Positions 8,407-18,217 of a stretch of DNA of 64,000 bases are shown here, piece by piece. Source of the stretch: JBPYFK01 sp051984675 (GTDB lineage Bacteria; Actinomycetota; Actinomycetes; Mycobacteriales; Pseudonocardiaceae); contig JBPYFK010000167.1 in the NCBI GenBank assembly GCA_051984675.1, forward strand, positions 62,001-126,000, given 5' to 3'. A program made the translations under genes and the position numbers. Below the pieces are notes generated by a model. The model was not told the DNA's origin. It worked only from the letters and a program-made list of their open reading frames with translations, and did no database searches. Every line of letters starts with the position of its first letter. Position 1 is the stretch's first letter.

Positions 8407-8664
8407 GTGCGTACCAGTGTCCGCATTGCTTGCGCTGCCCTCGCGGCTGCCGGTCTGTCCAGCGTGGCCGCGCCTGCCTTCGCCGACAGCATCAAGGACG
8501 AGGGCGTGAACGCCATCGACGACAACAACGCCAGCGTGCTCCCGATCCAGGCGTGCAACGACAACGTCGCCGCCGCGGTCGGCATCATCATCCCGGTCCT
8601 GTCGCCGGCGGATGCCCACTGCACCAACGCTCCGGTGGTGGACCACCCGGTCGCCGGCGGCTGA
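8407..8664 (+). CDS. Small secreted chaplin-like protein
   Basis: 85 residues with a clear signal peptide ending ...AAPAFA|DS. The mature 58 residues are polar at the start (DEGVNAIDDNNASVLPIQACNDN) and hydrophobic in the middle (VAAAVGIIIPVLSP), with a second Cys in HCTNAPVVDHP. The spacing of the two cysteines around a hydrophobic beta-prone centre recalls chaplins, the surface amyloid proteins of sporulating actinomycetes. The classical chaplin GN..Q.P motifs are not exact, so 'chaplin-like' is a comparison and not a family assignment. AAGGAG precedes the GTG start at about nine bases. Confidence 0.7.
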   Translation: MRTSVRIACAALAAAGLSSVAAPAFADSIKDEGVNAIDDNNASVLPIQACNDNVAAAVGIIIPVLSPADAHCTNAPVVDHPVAGG

Positions 8665-8752
8665 TCACAGCTCACGACGCAGGCGTGGGGCACCGAACCA
8701 GAAGGGTCGGTGCCCCACGTGCGTCACGGCGGGACGCGATTCGATGTGGCGG

Positions 8753-10960
8753 TCAGGCCGCGGACGCCGCCGCGACCAGGTCCGCGTCCGGTTCTCCGAA
8801 GTCGAACCGTTGCCCGGCCTCCGCCTTGCGCACCAAGGATTCCGGCGGTTCGAACCGTTCCCCGTAGCGAGCGGCGAGCTGTGTGGCCCGCTCGACGAAG
8901 CCGCCGAGTCCGCCCGGGTAGCCGTTCATGTACTGGACTACGCCACCGGTCCAGGCGGGGAATCCGATCCCCATGATGGAGCCGATGTTCGCGTCCGGCA
9001 CCGACGTGAGCACGCCCTCGTCGAAGCACTTCACCGTTTCCAGCGCTTCGATGAACAGCAGCCGCTCCTTGAGGTCGGTGAAGTCGACCTCGGCGTTGCC
9101 GCCGAAGTGCTCGACCAGGCCGGGCCACAGGCTCGTCCGGGCGCCGTCTGTGTAGTCGTAGAAGCCCGCCCCGCCAGAACGGCCGGTGCGGTCGAACTCC
9201 TCGACCATGCGATCCAGCACGGTGTCGGCCGGGTGCGGTGTCCACGTGCCGCCGGCGGCTTCGACGGCCTTGCGGGTTTCGTTGCGGATCTTGCGGGGCA
9301 GGGTCAGGGTCAGCTCGTCGAACAGCTGCAGCGCCGGCGCGGGGTAGCCCGCCTGGGACGACGCCTGCTCGATCGTCGCCGGGTGCACGCCTTCGGTGAG
9401 CATGGCGACAGCCTCGTTGAGGAAGGTGCCGATCACGCGGCTGGTGAAGAAGCCGCGGCTGTCGTTGACCACGATGGGCGTCTTGTTGATCTGGCGGACC
9501 ACGTCGAACGCGCGGGCCAGCGTCTGGTCGCTGGTCTGCTCGCCGCGGATGATCTCGACCAGCGGCATCTTGTCCACCGGGGAGAAGAAGTGCAGCCCGA
9601 TGAAGTCCTCGCGGCGACGGACGCCTTCGGCGAGGCTGGTGATGGGCAGGGTCGAGGTGTTGGACGCGATCAGCGCGTCCGGCGCGATGACCTCCTCGGC
9701 CTCCGCGTACACCTTGTGCTTGATGCTGGGGTCTTCGAAGACCGCCTCGATGACGAGTTCGCAGCCGGCGAGGTCGGCCGCCGAGTCGGTCGCGGTGATC
9801 CGGCCGAGGAGAGCGTCCCGGTCATCCGCCGTGGACTGTCCCCTGGCGACCCGCTTGTCCATGATCTTCGCCGAGTAGGACTTGCCCTTTTCGGCGGCCT
9901 CCAGGGAGATGTCCTTGAGGACGACCTGCATCCCGGCCTTCGCGCACACATACGCGATGCCGGCGCCCATCATGCCGCCGCCGAGCACGGCCACCTTGGA
10001 CGCGGACCGTTCGGGGTAGCCGTCGGGCCGGCTGCCGCCGGAGTTGACGTGCTGCAGGTCAAAGAAGAACGCCTTGCTCATGTTCTTCGCGGTCTGCCCC
10101 AGGACGAGCTCCAGGAAGTACCGGCCTTCGATGTCGAAGGCGGTGTCCACGTCGACCTGCGCGCCTTCCACCGCAGCGCACAGGATGTTCTTCGGTGCCG
10201 GGTAGGGAGCGCCTTTGAGCTGCTTGCGCAGGTTCGCGGGGAACGCGGGCAGGTTCGCGGCGAACTTCGGGTTCGACGGCGTGCCACCGGGCATCTTGTA
10301 GTCCTTGCGGTCCCACGGCTGGACCGCTTCGGGATTGGCCTTGATCCATTCCTTGGCGCGCGGGAGCAGGTCGTCGGCGCTGTCGACGAGCTCGTCGATC
10401 AGGCCGATCTCGTGTGCCTTCTCCGGCCGGTGCCGCTGGCCCTGGGTGAGGACCTGCAGCAGAGCGTCGGCGATGCCCAGCAGCCGCACGGACCGGACCA
10501 CGCCCCCGGCTCCGGGCAGCAGGCCGAGGGTGACTTCCGGGAAGCCGAAGCGTGCGCTGGAGCCTCGCACGGCGACGCGGTGGTGGCAGGCCAACGCGAT
10601 CTCCAGGCCGCCGCCGAGGGCCGCGCCACCGAGTGCGGCGACGACCGGCACGCCGAGGGTTTCCAGCCGGCGCAGCTGCCGCTTCACGGTCCGCACGGTC
10701 TCGGTGACCTGGTCGGCGTTGTCCGGCCGGGCACGGACGAGGTTGTTCAGGTCACCACCGGCGAAGAAGGTCTTCTTCGCGGAGGTGATGACGACGCCGG
10801 TGATGCTCTCGCGCTCGGATTCCAGCCGTCGCAGGGTCTCGTCCATCGAGCTGATGTAGCGCTCGTTCATGGTGTTGGCCTGCTGCTGCGGGTCGTCCAG
10901 GGTGAGCACGACGATGCCGTCAGCGCCGGACTCCCAGCGGATGGTGTTCTGCTCGCTCAT
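8753..10960 (-). CDS. fadJ: Multifunctional fatty-acid oxidation protein: enoyl-CoA hydratase / 3-hydroxyacyl-CoA dehydrogenase
   Basis: Catalyses the second and third steps of beta-oxidation. The N-terminal ~200 residues are a crotonase domain, with FFAGGDLNNL and the oxyanion-hole region AALGGAALGGGLEIALACHHR. The NAD-binding domain begins at KVAVLGGGMMGAGIAYVCAK (Rossmann GxGxxG type), followed by the HCDH C-terminal domain with GLHFFSPVDKMPLVE and NDSRGFFTSRV. About 735 residues, the usual length for the FadB/FadJ alpha subunit. ATG at 10960 lies eight bases after the stop of the thiolase gene, so the pair forms one operon and one complex. Confidence 0.93.
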   Translation of the reverse strand: MSEQNTIRWESGADGIVVLTLDDPQQQANTMNERYISSMDETLRRLESERESITGVVITSAKKTFFAGGDLNNLVRARPDNADQVTETVRTVKRQLRRLETLGVPVVAALGGAALGGGLEIALACHHRVAVRGSSARFGFPEVTLGLLPGAGGVVRSVRLLGIADALLQVLTQGQRHRPEKAHEIGLIDELVDSADDLLPRAKEWIKANPEAVQPWDRKDYKMPGGTPSNPKFAANLPAFPANLRKQLKGAPYPAPKNILCAAVEGAQVDVDTAFDIEGRYFLELVLGQTAKNMSKAFFFDLQHVNSGGSRPDGYPERSASKVAVLGGGMMGAGIAYVCAKAGMQVVLKDISLEAAEKGKSYSAKIMDKRVARGQSTADDRDALLGRITATDSAADLAGCELVIEAVFEDPSIKHKVYAEAEEVIAPDALIASNTSTLPITSLAEGVRRREDFIGLHFFSPVDKMPLVEIIRGEQTSDQTLARAFDVVRQINKTPIVVNDSRGFFTSRVIGTFLNEAVAMLTEGVHPATIEQASSQAGYPAPALQLFDELTLTLPRKIRNETRKAVEAAGGTWTPHPADTVLDRMVEEFDRTGRSGGAGFYDYTDGARTSLWPGLVEHFGGNAEVDFTDLKERLLFIEALETVKCFDEGVLTSVPDANIGSIMGIGFPAWTGGVVQYMNGYPGGLGGFVERATQLAARYGERFEPPESLVRKAEAGQRFDFGEPDADLVAAASAA

Positions 10961-10968
10961 GTCCTGCC

Positions 10969-12183
10969 TCAGCCGATCCGTTCCACGATAGTCGCGATTC
11001 CCATGCCGCCACCGATGCACAGGGTGGCCAAGCCGTAGCGCTGCTGGCGCCGGTGCAGCTCGTCGATGACCGTGCCGAGGATCATCGCTCCCGTGGCGCC
11101 CAGCGGGTGCCCCATGGCGATCGCTCCGCCGTTGACGTTGACGCGGTCGTGCGGCACACCGAAGTCCTTCATGAACTTCATCGGTACCGCGGCGAAGGCT
11201 TCGTTGATCTCGACCAGGTCGATGTCGTCGATGGTCATGTTCGCCACGCGCAGCGCCTTGCGCACTGCTGGCCCAGGGCCGGTGAGCATGATCGTGGGGT
11301 CGGCGCCGCTGAGTGCTGTGGCGACGATCCGGGCGCGCGGGCGCAGGCCCGTCTGTTCGCCGAGGGTCTCGTTGCCGATGAGGGCGAGAGCGGCTCCGTC
11401 GACGATGCCGGAGGAGTTCCCGGCGGTGTGCACGTGGTGGATGCGTTCCACCCAGTGGTACTTCTGGGTGGCGACCGCGTCGAAGCCGCCCATCTCGCCC
11501 ATCGCCTCGAACGACGGCGACAGTCCGCCGAGACTGTCCACCGTGGTGTTGGCGCGGATGTGCTCGTCGCGGTCCAGGATGACCTGGCCGTTGCGGTCGG
11601 TGACCGGGATCACGGAGTCCGCGAACCGGCCGTCGGCCCAGGCTTTCGCCGCGCGGGTCTGGGATTCGGCGGCGTAGCGGTCGACGGTCGCGCGGTCGAA
11701 GCCCTCGATGGTGGCGATCAGGTCGGCGCCGATGCCTTGGGGCACGAACGAGAGGTCCAGGTTGGTTTCCGGGTCCATGGCCCAGGCACCACCGTCGGAG
11801 CCGATGCTCACCCGCGACATCGACTCAACGCCACCGGCGAGCACGGCGTTCTCCCACCCGGAGCGCACCTTCTGGGCCGCGGTGTTGACCGCTTCCAGGC
11901 CGGAGGCGCAGAAGCGGTTGAGTTGGACGCCGCTGACGGTGTCCGGCAGGCCGGCGGCCAGCGCGGAGGTCTTGGCGATGTCCCCGCCCTGGTCGCCGAT
12001 CGGCGAGACGACGCCGAGGACGACGTCGTCGATCAGGGCGGGGTCGAGTTGGGGGTTACGTCGCCGGAGCTCGTCGATCAGACCGACGACCAGGCTGACC
12101 GGTTTCACCCCGTGCAGGGAACCGGTCTTCTTCCCGCGACCGCGCGGCGTGCGGATCGCGTCGTAGACGAACGCCTCGGACAT
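10969..12183 (-). CDS. fadA: Acetyl-CoA acyltransferase (thiolase)
   Basis: Cleaves 3-ketoacyl-CoA to acetyl-CoA and a shortened acyl-CoA; partner of the downstream dehydrogenase. The nucleophilic Cys is in LNRFCASGLEAVNTA, the catalytic His in GGAIAMGHPLGATGA and the second active Cys in LATLCIGGGMGIATI. 404 residues, typical for thiolase II. The start at 12183 (M-S-E-A-F-V-Y-D) is the position where thiolases normally begin, and a GGAGG-like sequence precedes it. It is the first gene of the fadA-fadJ operon and has a bipartite box 44 bases upstream. Confidence 0.94.
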   Translation of the reverse strand: MSEAFVYDAIRTPRGRGKKTGSLHGVKPVSLVVGLIDELRRRNPQLDPALIDDVVLGVVSPIGDQGGDIAKTSALAAGLPDTVSGVQLNRFCASGLEAVNTAAQKVRSGWENAVLAGGVESMSRVSIGSDGGAWAMDPETNLDLSFVPQGIGADLIATIEGFDRATVDRYAAESQTRAAKAWADGRFADSVIPVTDRNGQVILDRDEHIRANTTVDSLGGLSPSFEAMGEMGGFDAVATQKYHWVERIHHVHTAGNSSGIVDGAALALIGNETLGEQTGLRPRARIVATALSGADPTIMLTGPGPAVRKALRVANMTIDDIDLVEINEAFAAVPMKFMKDFGVPHDRVNVNGGAIAMGHPLGATGAMILGTVIDELHRRQQRYGLATLCIGGGMGIATIVERIG

Positions 12184-12226
12184 CTTGCGGCGTGCCTCCT
12201 CCATGCGGGCAGTACTGCGCTCAGAG

Positions 12227-12248
12227 TGTTACACCAACACTGTCACAG
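12227..12248. promoter_or_regulatory. Bipartite operator-like box upstream of fadA, copy 1
   Basis: TGTTACAC, six bases, TGTCACAG. Each half contains the small palindrome TGTNACA. The same two octamers with the same 6-base gap occur at 24047-24068, between the MerR regulator and the CoA-transferase operon. The flanks match too (AG before, T after). This supports one regulator controlling both fatty-acid modules. Confidence 0.6.
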
Positions 12249-12301
12249 TCAATGCTCGCGCGTCGAGAGCCTCGTCGCGCGTGTCGGTCGCGCGGCCGTG
12301 G

Positions 12302-13924
12302 TCAGACGACCATCCAGGACAGGACCGGTGTGCTCTGCAGGTACACCACCAGGCACATCAGCACCACGAACAGCACGCTCCACGGCAGGACGCGACGGAA
12401 GATGTCTCCCTCGCGGCCCTGCAGCGAGACCGCTCCGGCGGCGATGGCCAGGTTCTGCGGCGAGATCATCTTGCCGAGCACCCCGCCCGAGCCGTTCGCC
12501 GCAGCAGCGAGCACGGGAAGCATGCCCGCACGGTGCGCGGCGGTGACCTGCAGCGCTCCGAACAGCGAGTTCGACGACGTGTCCGAGCCGGTGACCGCCG
12601 TTCCCAACCAGCCCAGCAGCGGGGCGATCGCGGCGAACAGGCCGCCCGCGCCGGCCATCCAGGTGCCCAGGGTGGCGGTCTGGCCGGAGGTGTTCATGAC
12701 GTAGGCCAGCGCCAGCACCGCCGTCACGGTCACGATCGCCCACCTCAGTTGCACCCAGGTGGCGCGGTAGCGCCGAGCCGCCGTCCGGGCGGTCACGCCC
12801 AGCACGGGGATCGTCAGCAGCCCGGCGACCAGCAGCAACGTGCCCGGCGTGGACAGCCAGTCGAGCTTGAACTTGGTGAGGTCCAGGGGTTTGCCCGACG
12901 CGGTGAGCACGTGCAGGCCGGGCCAGCCGAACTTGACCGTGGCGGCGTTGAGCGCCTTGGCGACCGGAGCCAGCTGCGCGAGGACGAAGACCGCGATGAT
13001 GATCAGGTAGGGGGCGTAGGCGCGGGCGACTTCAGTTGCGGGATCGGACTGGGGCTGGGTGGCCGCGCCGGGAGCGTCGGCAGTGGCGGTGCTCGGCGCC
13101 GTGGTCGCGACCTGCGGTTTCCATACCCGCAGGAGCACGAGGACCGCCCCGGCGGAGACCAGCGCCGCGATGATGTCGGCCAGTGGCACCGAGACGTAGT
13201 TCGCCGAGGCGAACTGGACGGCGCCGAACGTGACGCCGCAGGTCAGGGTGGCCGGCAGGGTCTGTCGCACTCCCCGCCAGCCGTCGATGATGCCGACCAG
13301 GACCATCGGCACGATCAACGCGAGCACCGGCGTCTGACGGCCGGTCATCGCGCCGAGCTGTGCCATCGGCAGCCCGCTGACGCTGGAGAGGGTGACTAGG
13401 GGCGCGGCCAGCGCGCCGAACGCGACGGGCGCGGTGTTGGCGACCAGGGCGACGACCGCCGAGACCAGCGGGGTGAAGCCGAGCGCCATCAGCATCACGG
13501 TGGTGATCGCCACGGGCGCGCCGAAGCCGGCCAGCGCTTCCAGCAGTGCGCCGAAGCAGAACGCGATGATGACCGCCTGAATCCGCCGGTCGTCGCTGAT
13601 CCGGGAAAACGACCGTTGCAGGACGTGGAAATGCCCGCTGTCCACGGTCATGTCGTAGATCCAGAGCGCGTTGATGACGATCCACAGGATCGGGAAGAAT
13701 CCGAACGCGGCGCCGAGAACGGCCGAGAGCACGGCCTGATCGACCGGCATCGGGTAGACGGCCACCGCGACCAGCAGCGCCGTGGCCAGGGAGATCAGTG
13801 AGGCTTTCCATGCCGCCATGCGGACGACGCCGAGCAGGACGAACAGCATCAGTAACGGGACTGCGGCGGCGAGCGCGCTCCATCCCAGCGACCCGAATAA
13901 GGGATCGAGGACCTGTTGGTACAT
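12302..13924 (-). CDS. lctP: L-lactate/glycolate permease (LctP family)
   Basis: About 540 residues with a dozen or more hydrophobic segments across the whole length; integral membrane importer of lactate and often glycolate. Family hallmarks are visible: FPILWIVINALWIYDMTV, CFGALLEALAGFGAPVAIT, TAPVAFGALAAPL and, near the end, GSGGVLGKMISPQNLAIAAGA. A segment around 395-415 rich in Ala/Thr/Pro is an internal loop. ATG at 13924 follows GGAGG at eight bases. It lies 134 bases downstream of glcF on the same strand and probably supplies the substrate oxidised by GlcDEF. Confidence 0.93.
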   Translation of the reverse strand: MYQQVLDPLFGSLGWSALAAAVPLLMLFVLLGVVRMAAWKASLISLATALLVAVAVYPMPVDQAVLSAVLGAAFGFFPILWIVINALWIYDMTVDSGHFHVLQRSFSRISDDRRIQAVIIAFCFGALLEALAGFGAPVAITTVMLMALGFTPLVSAVVALVANTAPVAFGALAAPLVTLSSVSGLPMAQLGAMTGRQTPVLALIVPMVLVGIIDGWRGVRQTLPATLTCGVTFGAVQFASANYVSVPLADIIAALVSAGAVLVLLRVWKPQVATTAPSTATADAPGAATQPQSDPATEVARAYAPYLIIIAVFVLAQLAPVAKALNAATVKFGWPGLHVLTASGKPLDLTKFKLDWLSTPGTLLLVAGLLTIPVLGVTARTAARRYRATWVQLRWAIVTVTAVLALAYVMNTSGQTATLGTWMAGAGGLFAAIAPLLGWLGTAVTGSDTSSNSLFGALQVTAAHRAGMLPVLAAAANGSGGVLGKMISPQNLAIAAGAVSLQGREGDIFRRVLPWSVLFVVLMCLVVYLQSTPVLSWMVV

Positions 13925-14058
13925 GAAACGTACCTCCGAAGAAGGTGCGATATGCGGCTACTCATCGTGTTTGATCGTGCGTTTACTTCTGCGAATAGAT
14001 AGCGGAAGGGGAAGCTCTGGCGATTCGCGGGGAATCGCCACAACACGCTCGTCGCTGG

Positions 14059-15381
14059 TTACCGGTTCAGCAGTTCCGTGGCCGGTCGTCCACGGATCGT
14101 GGCATCGAGTACGTGGACGGTGTGCGCCACCGCCATGTGTGTTCCGGCGCGCTCCAGGGCGCTGCGGATCTGCATGGAGCAGCCGGGATTCGCGCTGACG
14201 AGCAGCTGCGCTCCGGTGTCGCGGACGTTGGCCGCCTTGCGGTCGCCGAGCTCGCGGGCGGGCTCCGGTTGCAGCAGGTTGTAGACGCCGGCCGAACCGC
14301 AGCACAGCTCGCCGTCGGCGATCTCACGCAGGTGCAGCTCCGGGATCGCGCGCAGCAGCTCGCGCGGCTGGGCGCGGATGCGCTGCCCGTGGCTGAGGTG
14401 GCAGGCGTCGTGGTAGGCGACCTGGAGCGGCAGCGGGTGTCGCGGCGCGACTGGCCCGAGCTCCACGAGCAACTCGGAAATGTCGCGCACGCGCGACGCG
14501 AAGTGCTCGGCACGTTGTGCGTACCGCGCGTCATCCCGCAGCAGCCGGGGGTATTCCTTCAACGTGGAGCCGCAGCCCGCCGAGTTGATGACGACATAGT
14601 CCACACCAGACTCTTCGAACGTGTCAAGGAGCCGGCGGGCGAAGCCGAGTGCTTCGGGTTCCCGGCCGGAGTGTTCGCTCAGCGCTCCGCAGCACCCCTG
14701 GGACTTCGGGATGACGACGTCGCAGCCCTCGGCGGCCAGGACGCGGGCGGTGGCGGCGTTGACGTCCGGGAAGAACGCGTCCTGCACGCACCCGGTGATC
14801 AGCCCGACGACCGCGCGCCGCTGCCCTTGCGCGGGAATCAGCCCGGGGAGGCGCTCGGCCCGCCGGATCGGCGGCATCAGCGACTCCATGGCCTGAAGGT
14901 GCGCCGGCAGGCGGCGCAGGAGTCCTCGGCGGGCGAGTTTCGCCAGGCCACTGCGTTGGTAGAGCGCCAGTGGCCCGCGCAGCGCCTTCAGCCGCCGGGG
15001 ATACGGGAACAGCGCGAAGATCGTGCGGCGTAGCGCCCGCTCCCAGAAACCGCGGTGATGCCGGCGCTCGACCTGTGCCCTGGTCTCGGTGATCAGCGTC
15101 CCGTACTGCACGCCGGACGGGCAGGCGGTCACGCAGGCCATGCAGCCCAGGCAGGCGTCGTAGTGGCCCACCATGCTGTCGCTCATGGGCTGGCCTTCCA
15201 GACCGGCCAGCATGAGGTGGATGCGCCCGCGCGGTGAGTCCATCTCCTCGCCCCACAGCTGGTAGGTGGGGCAGGCCGGCAGGCAGAATCCACAGTGGAC
15301 GCAGTCGTCGATGAGTTCCCGCTGTGGCGGGTGGAACGCGTCGAAGGCGCCTTCGGTGGGGTGCTGCGGGGTCTGGGTCAT
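14059..15381 (-). CDS. glcF: Glycolate oxidase iron-sulfur subunit
   Basis: Electron-transfer subunit of the GlcDEF glycolate (or lactate) oxidase. Two classical [4Fe-4S] motifs, CVHCGFCLPACPTY and CLGCMACVTACPSG, lie in the first 100 residues. Two cysteine-rich CCG-type domains follow, with SQGCCGALSEHSG, NSAGCGSTLKEY, YHDACHLSHGQ and ADGELCCGSAGVYN. 440 residues. The start ATG at 15381 overlaps the glcE stop by one base (TGATG), showing tight translational coupling. Confidence 0.93.
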   Translation of the reverse strand: MTQTPQHPTEGAFDAFHPPQRELIDDCVHCGFCLPACPTYQLWGEEMDSPRGRIHLMLAGLEGQPMSDSMVGHYDACLGCMACVTACPSGVQYGTLITETRAQVERRHHRGFWERALRRTIFALFPYPRRLKALRGPLALYQRSGLAKLARRGLLRRLPAHLQAMESLMPPIRRAERLPGLIPAQGQRRAVVGLITGCVQDAFFPDVNAATARVLAAEGCDVVIPKSQGCCGALSEHSGREPEALGFARRLLDTFEESGVDYVVINSAGCGSTLKEYPRLLRDDARYAQRAEHFASRVRDISELLVELGPVAPRHPLPLQVAYHDACHLSHGQRIRAQPRELLRAIPELHLREIADGELCCGSAGVYNLLQPEPARELGDRKAANVRDTGAQLLVSANPGCSMQIRSALERAGTHMAVAHTVHVLDATIRGRPATELLNR

Positions 15382-16706
15382 CAGATTCCTCCCACGAACC
15401 GGCCGGGGGCAAGGAGGTTGTCCGGGTCGAACTGGTTCTTGGTGCGCCGCATGAGGGTCAGCAGCCCTTCCGGCATCGGACCCCAGGGGTCGACGATGTC
15501 CTTCACGGCCTGCGGTGCCCGCAGCAGCACGGCGTGGCCGCCGAGGCTCGCCGCGCTGGCGCGTAGTTTCCCGATCAGGGTGCCGGCCGAGTGCGGGTCG
15601 GTGTCGCCGGGAAGTCCACAGTGGAGCACGCCGACTCCGGCGGACCCGCGCACCGCGAGTGGCAGGTCGGCTTCGTCCGCCGCGTCTTGGGCGGCGGTGA
15701 GCAGTTGGCCGACCGAGGCGGGTTCCACGCTCAGCCGCAGACCGATGCCGCTCGCCGGGTCGAACGGGAAGCGGCCCCACCAGTCCGGGGCGGAGTCACG
15801 GATCTCGGCGGGCGCCCCAGCGGCGCTGGTGACCGCCTCAAACACCTGGTCGGCCCTGCTCCGGGTCGCGCCGGCCCGGCCGTCCAACTGCGCGCACACC
15901 GCGATCCGGCCGTCCGGTTCGTTGCGCTCGATCTCGATCGCCGTGGGCGCGGCCTGCGACCGCCGGATCGCGCGGACGATCAGTGCGGCGCTCGGGGAAT
16001 CGGGAACGTCCGCGCTGACCCACCTGTGCTCGTGGCTGAGCGGATGCAGGCGGAACACCGCCTCCGTGATCACACCGAGCGTGCCGAACGAGCCGGTGTA
16101 GAGCTTGCCCAGGTCGTAGCCAGCGACGTTCTTGACGACCTTGCCCCCGGAGACGGTCACCGTCCCGTCCGCCCGCACGGTCGTGATGCCGATCAGCAGA
16201 TCCCGCACCGAGCCGTAGAGGTGCCGGCCGGGACCAGCCGTGCCGGTCGCGATCACCCCACCGACCGTGGCGCTGGGCAGGGGCTGGTCGAGCGCGAGCT
16301 GCTGACCCGCTGTCGACACCGCGTGCTGGATCTCCGCCAGCGGCGTGCCCGCCTGCGCCCGCAACACCAGGTCGCCGGCGGCGTGTTCGAGGATCTTCTT
16401 CGCCGGGGACAGGTCCAGGACCAGATCCACGGCAGTGGGGGAACATCCCCAGTCGATCTTGCTGCCGGAGCCCCGGGCGACCACCCGGAGTCCGTGTTCG
16501 CTGGCCACGCGCAGCGCGGCGGACACCTGCTCGGTTCCGTCCACTGTAGCCACCCACCTCGGGTGGACGCCGTCCACGGCGTCGTCGGCCCCGGCTTCGC
16601 GCACGCGTTGCGCGCCGATCGCGGCGGCCAGGGCCGCCTGCTGCTCGCTGGTCGTTGCCGTGCTCGTCTTCGAGGTCGCGCTCGTCCTGGAGGTAGGGGA
16701 AGTCAT
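15381..16706 (-). CDS. glcE: Glycolate oxidase FAD-binding subunit
   Basis: 441 residues with an FAD-binding (PCMH-type) domain: VVARGSGSKIDWG, then ATVGGVIATGTAGPGRHLYGSV and GGKVVKNVAGYDLGKLYTGSFGTLGVI. This matches GlcE, the small flavin subunit, which is shorter and more degenerate than GlcD. The first ~30 residues are a Ser/Thr-rich low-complexity leader. It overlaps glcD and glcF by one base each. Confidence 0.92.
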   Translation of the reverse strand: MTSPTSRTSATSKTSTATTSEQQAALAAAIGAQRVREAGADDAVDGVHPRWVATVDGTEQVSAALRVASEHGLRVVARGSGSKIDWGCSPTAVDLVLDLSPAKKILEHAAGDLVLRAQAGTPLAEIQHAVSTAGQQLALDQPLPSATVGGVIATGTAGPGRHLYGSVRDLLIGITTVRADGTVTVSGGKVVKNVAGYDLGKLYTGSFGTLGVITEAVFRLHPLSHEHRWVSADVPDSPSAALIVRAIRRSQAAPTAIEIERNEPDGRIAVCAQLDGRAGATRSRADQVFEAVTSAAGAPAEIRDSAPDWWGRFPFDPASGIGLRLSVEPASVGQLLTAAQDAADEADLPLAVRGSAGVGVLHCGLPGDTDPHSAGTLIGKLRASAASLGGHAVLLRAPQAVKDIVDPWGPMPEGLLTLMRRTKNQFDPDNLLAPGRFVGGI

Positions 16707-18217
16707 CAGAACTGGTCCGCCAATCCTGCCTCGGTCAGCGGGTGCACGCCCCGGCGCCGCCCGGGTACTTCCCCGCACAGCCGGGGCGTCGGGAAGACCT
16801 TTCCCGGGTTGCAGATCCCGTCCGGGTCGAACGCGCAGCGCACCCGCTGCATGGTGTCCAGGTCGTCGGCGGTGAACATGCGGCCCATGTAGCGCACCTT
16901 GTCCGCGCCCACGCCGTGCTCACCGGTGATCGAGCCGCCGTGCTCGATGCACAGGTCCAGGATCGCGCCGGAAACCTCCTCCGCCCGGTCGGTGGCTCCC
17001 GGCTCGGAGCCGTCGAAGAGCACCAGCGGGTGCAGGTTCCCGTCCCCGGCGTGGAAGACGTTGGCGACCCGCACGCCGGATCGGGCGGACAGCTCGGCGA
17101 TGCTGCGCAGCACCTCGGGCAGGGCGGTGCGCGGGATGACGCCGTCCTGGACGATGTAGTCCCGGCTGATCCGGCCCACGGCGGCGAACGCGGACTTGCG
17201 GCCCTTCCAGATCAGCGCGCGCTCGGTGTCGTCGGCGGCGACCCGCACCTCGAACGCGCCGTGTTCGCGGCAGCAGTGCTCGGCCTCGGCGAATACCTGG
17301 TCGACCTCGGCCGACGGACCGTCGACCTCGACGATCAGCACCGCACCGGCACCCTGCGGGTATCCACAGTGGACGGCCTGCTCGGCGGCCTCGATCGCCA
17401 GCGCGTCCATCATCTCGATCGCCGCCGGCGTGACCCCGGCCGCGATGATCGCGGAGACCGCCGCGCCGGCCTCGTCGGTGGAGGGAAAGCCCGCGAGCAG
17501 GGTCCGCACCGACTCCGGTGAGCGCAGCAACCGCACGGTGATCTTGGTGACGACGCCGAGCGTGCCCTCGCTGCCGATGAACGCCCCCAGCAGGTCGTAC
17601 CCGGGGACGTCGCGGGCCGGTCCGCCGAGTTCGACGAACTCGCCGTCCGGGGTCACCACCTCGACGCCGAGAATGTGGTTGGTGGTGAAGCCGTACTTCA
17701 GGCAGTGCGCGCCACCGGAGTTCTCCGCGACGTTGCCGCCCACGGAACACACCTGCTGGCTGGAGGGATCGGGCGCGAAATAGTAGCCGCCCGGCACGGC
17801 CGCCTTGGTCACATCGAGGTTGATCACGCCCGGTTCGACGACGGCGCGCTCGTTGTCGACGTCGATTTCCAGGATGCGGCGCATCTTGGAAGTCACCACG
17901 AGCACGCCGTCCGAGCGGGGCAGCGCGCCACCGGACAGGCCGGTGCCGGAGCCGCGGGCGACGAACGGGACGTCATGCTCGGCGCAGGCGCGCACCAGTT
18001 GCCGAACGTGCTCCGCGGTTTCCGGCAGCACGACCACGGCCGGCACGACGCGGTAGCTGGCCAGGCCGTCGCAGTCGTAGGTCGTCAGCCGCTGCGGGTC
18101 GGTGATCACCGAATCAGCCGGCAGGATCTGCTGGAACCGCTCAACCAGCCGCTGCGATGCCGCCGACCCTGGTGCTCTTGCCTGCCCTGTCCCTGATTCC
18201 GTTGCCGCCGAGGTCAT
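16706..18217 (-). CDS. glcD: Glycolate oxidase FAD-linked catalytic subunit
   Basis: 503 residues; oxidises glycolate (or D-lactate) to the 2-oxo acid. The FAD domain shows PFVARGSGTGLSGGALP, VEPGVINLDVTKAAVPGGYYFAPDPSS, CSVGGNVAENSGGAHCLKYG and LLGAFIGSEGTLGVVTKITV. The FAD-oxidase C-domain has VFHAGDGNLHPLVLFDG and SITGEHGVGADKVRYM, with the metal/substrate histidines. First gene of glcD-glcE-glcF-lctP. GAGAGG precedes the ATG. Confidence 0.93.
   Translation of the reverse strand: MTSAATESGTGQARAPGSAASQRLVERFQQILPADSVITDPQRLTTYDCDGLASYRVVPAVVVLPETAEHVRQLVRACAEHDVPFVARGSGTGLSGGALPRSDGVLVVTSKMRRILEIDVDNERAVVEPGVINLDVTKAAVPGGYYFAPDPSSQQVCSVGGNVAENSGGAHCLKYGFTTNHILGVEVVTPDGEFVELGGPARDVPGYDLLGAFIGSEGTLGVVTKITVRLLRSPESVRTLLAGFPSTDEAGAAVSAIIAAGVTPAAIEMMDALAIEAAEQAVHCGYPQGAGAVLIVEVDGPSAEVDQVFAEAEHCCREHGAFEVRVAADDTERALIWKGRKSAFAAVGRISRDYIVQDGVIPRTALPEVLRSIAELSARSGVRVANVFHAGDGNLHPLVLFDGSEPGATDRAEEVSGAILDLCIEHGGSITGEHGVGADKVRYMGRMFTADDLDTMQRVRCAFDPDGICNPGKVFPTPRLCGEVPGRRRGVHPLTEAGLADQF

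Noticed and set aside
8407..8664. Assignment as a true chaplin
   Set aside because: Size, signal peptide and two cysteines fit, but the canonical chaplin motifs are not exact, so it is described only as chaplin-like.
8612..11038. Very long open frame on the plus strand opposite fadJ
   Set aside because: Shadow of the high-G+C codon bias of the real minus-strand gene; no domain, while the opposite strand shows complete enzyme motifs.
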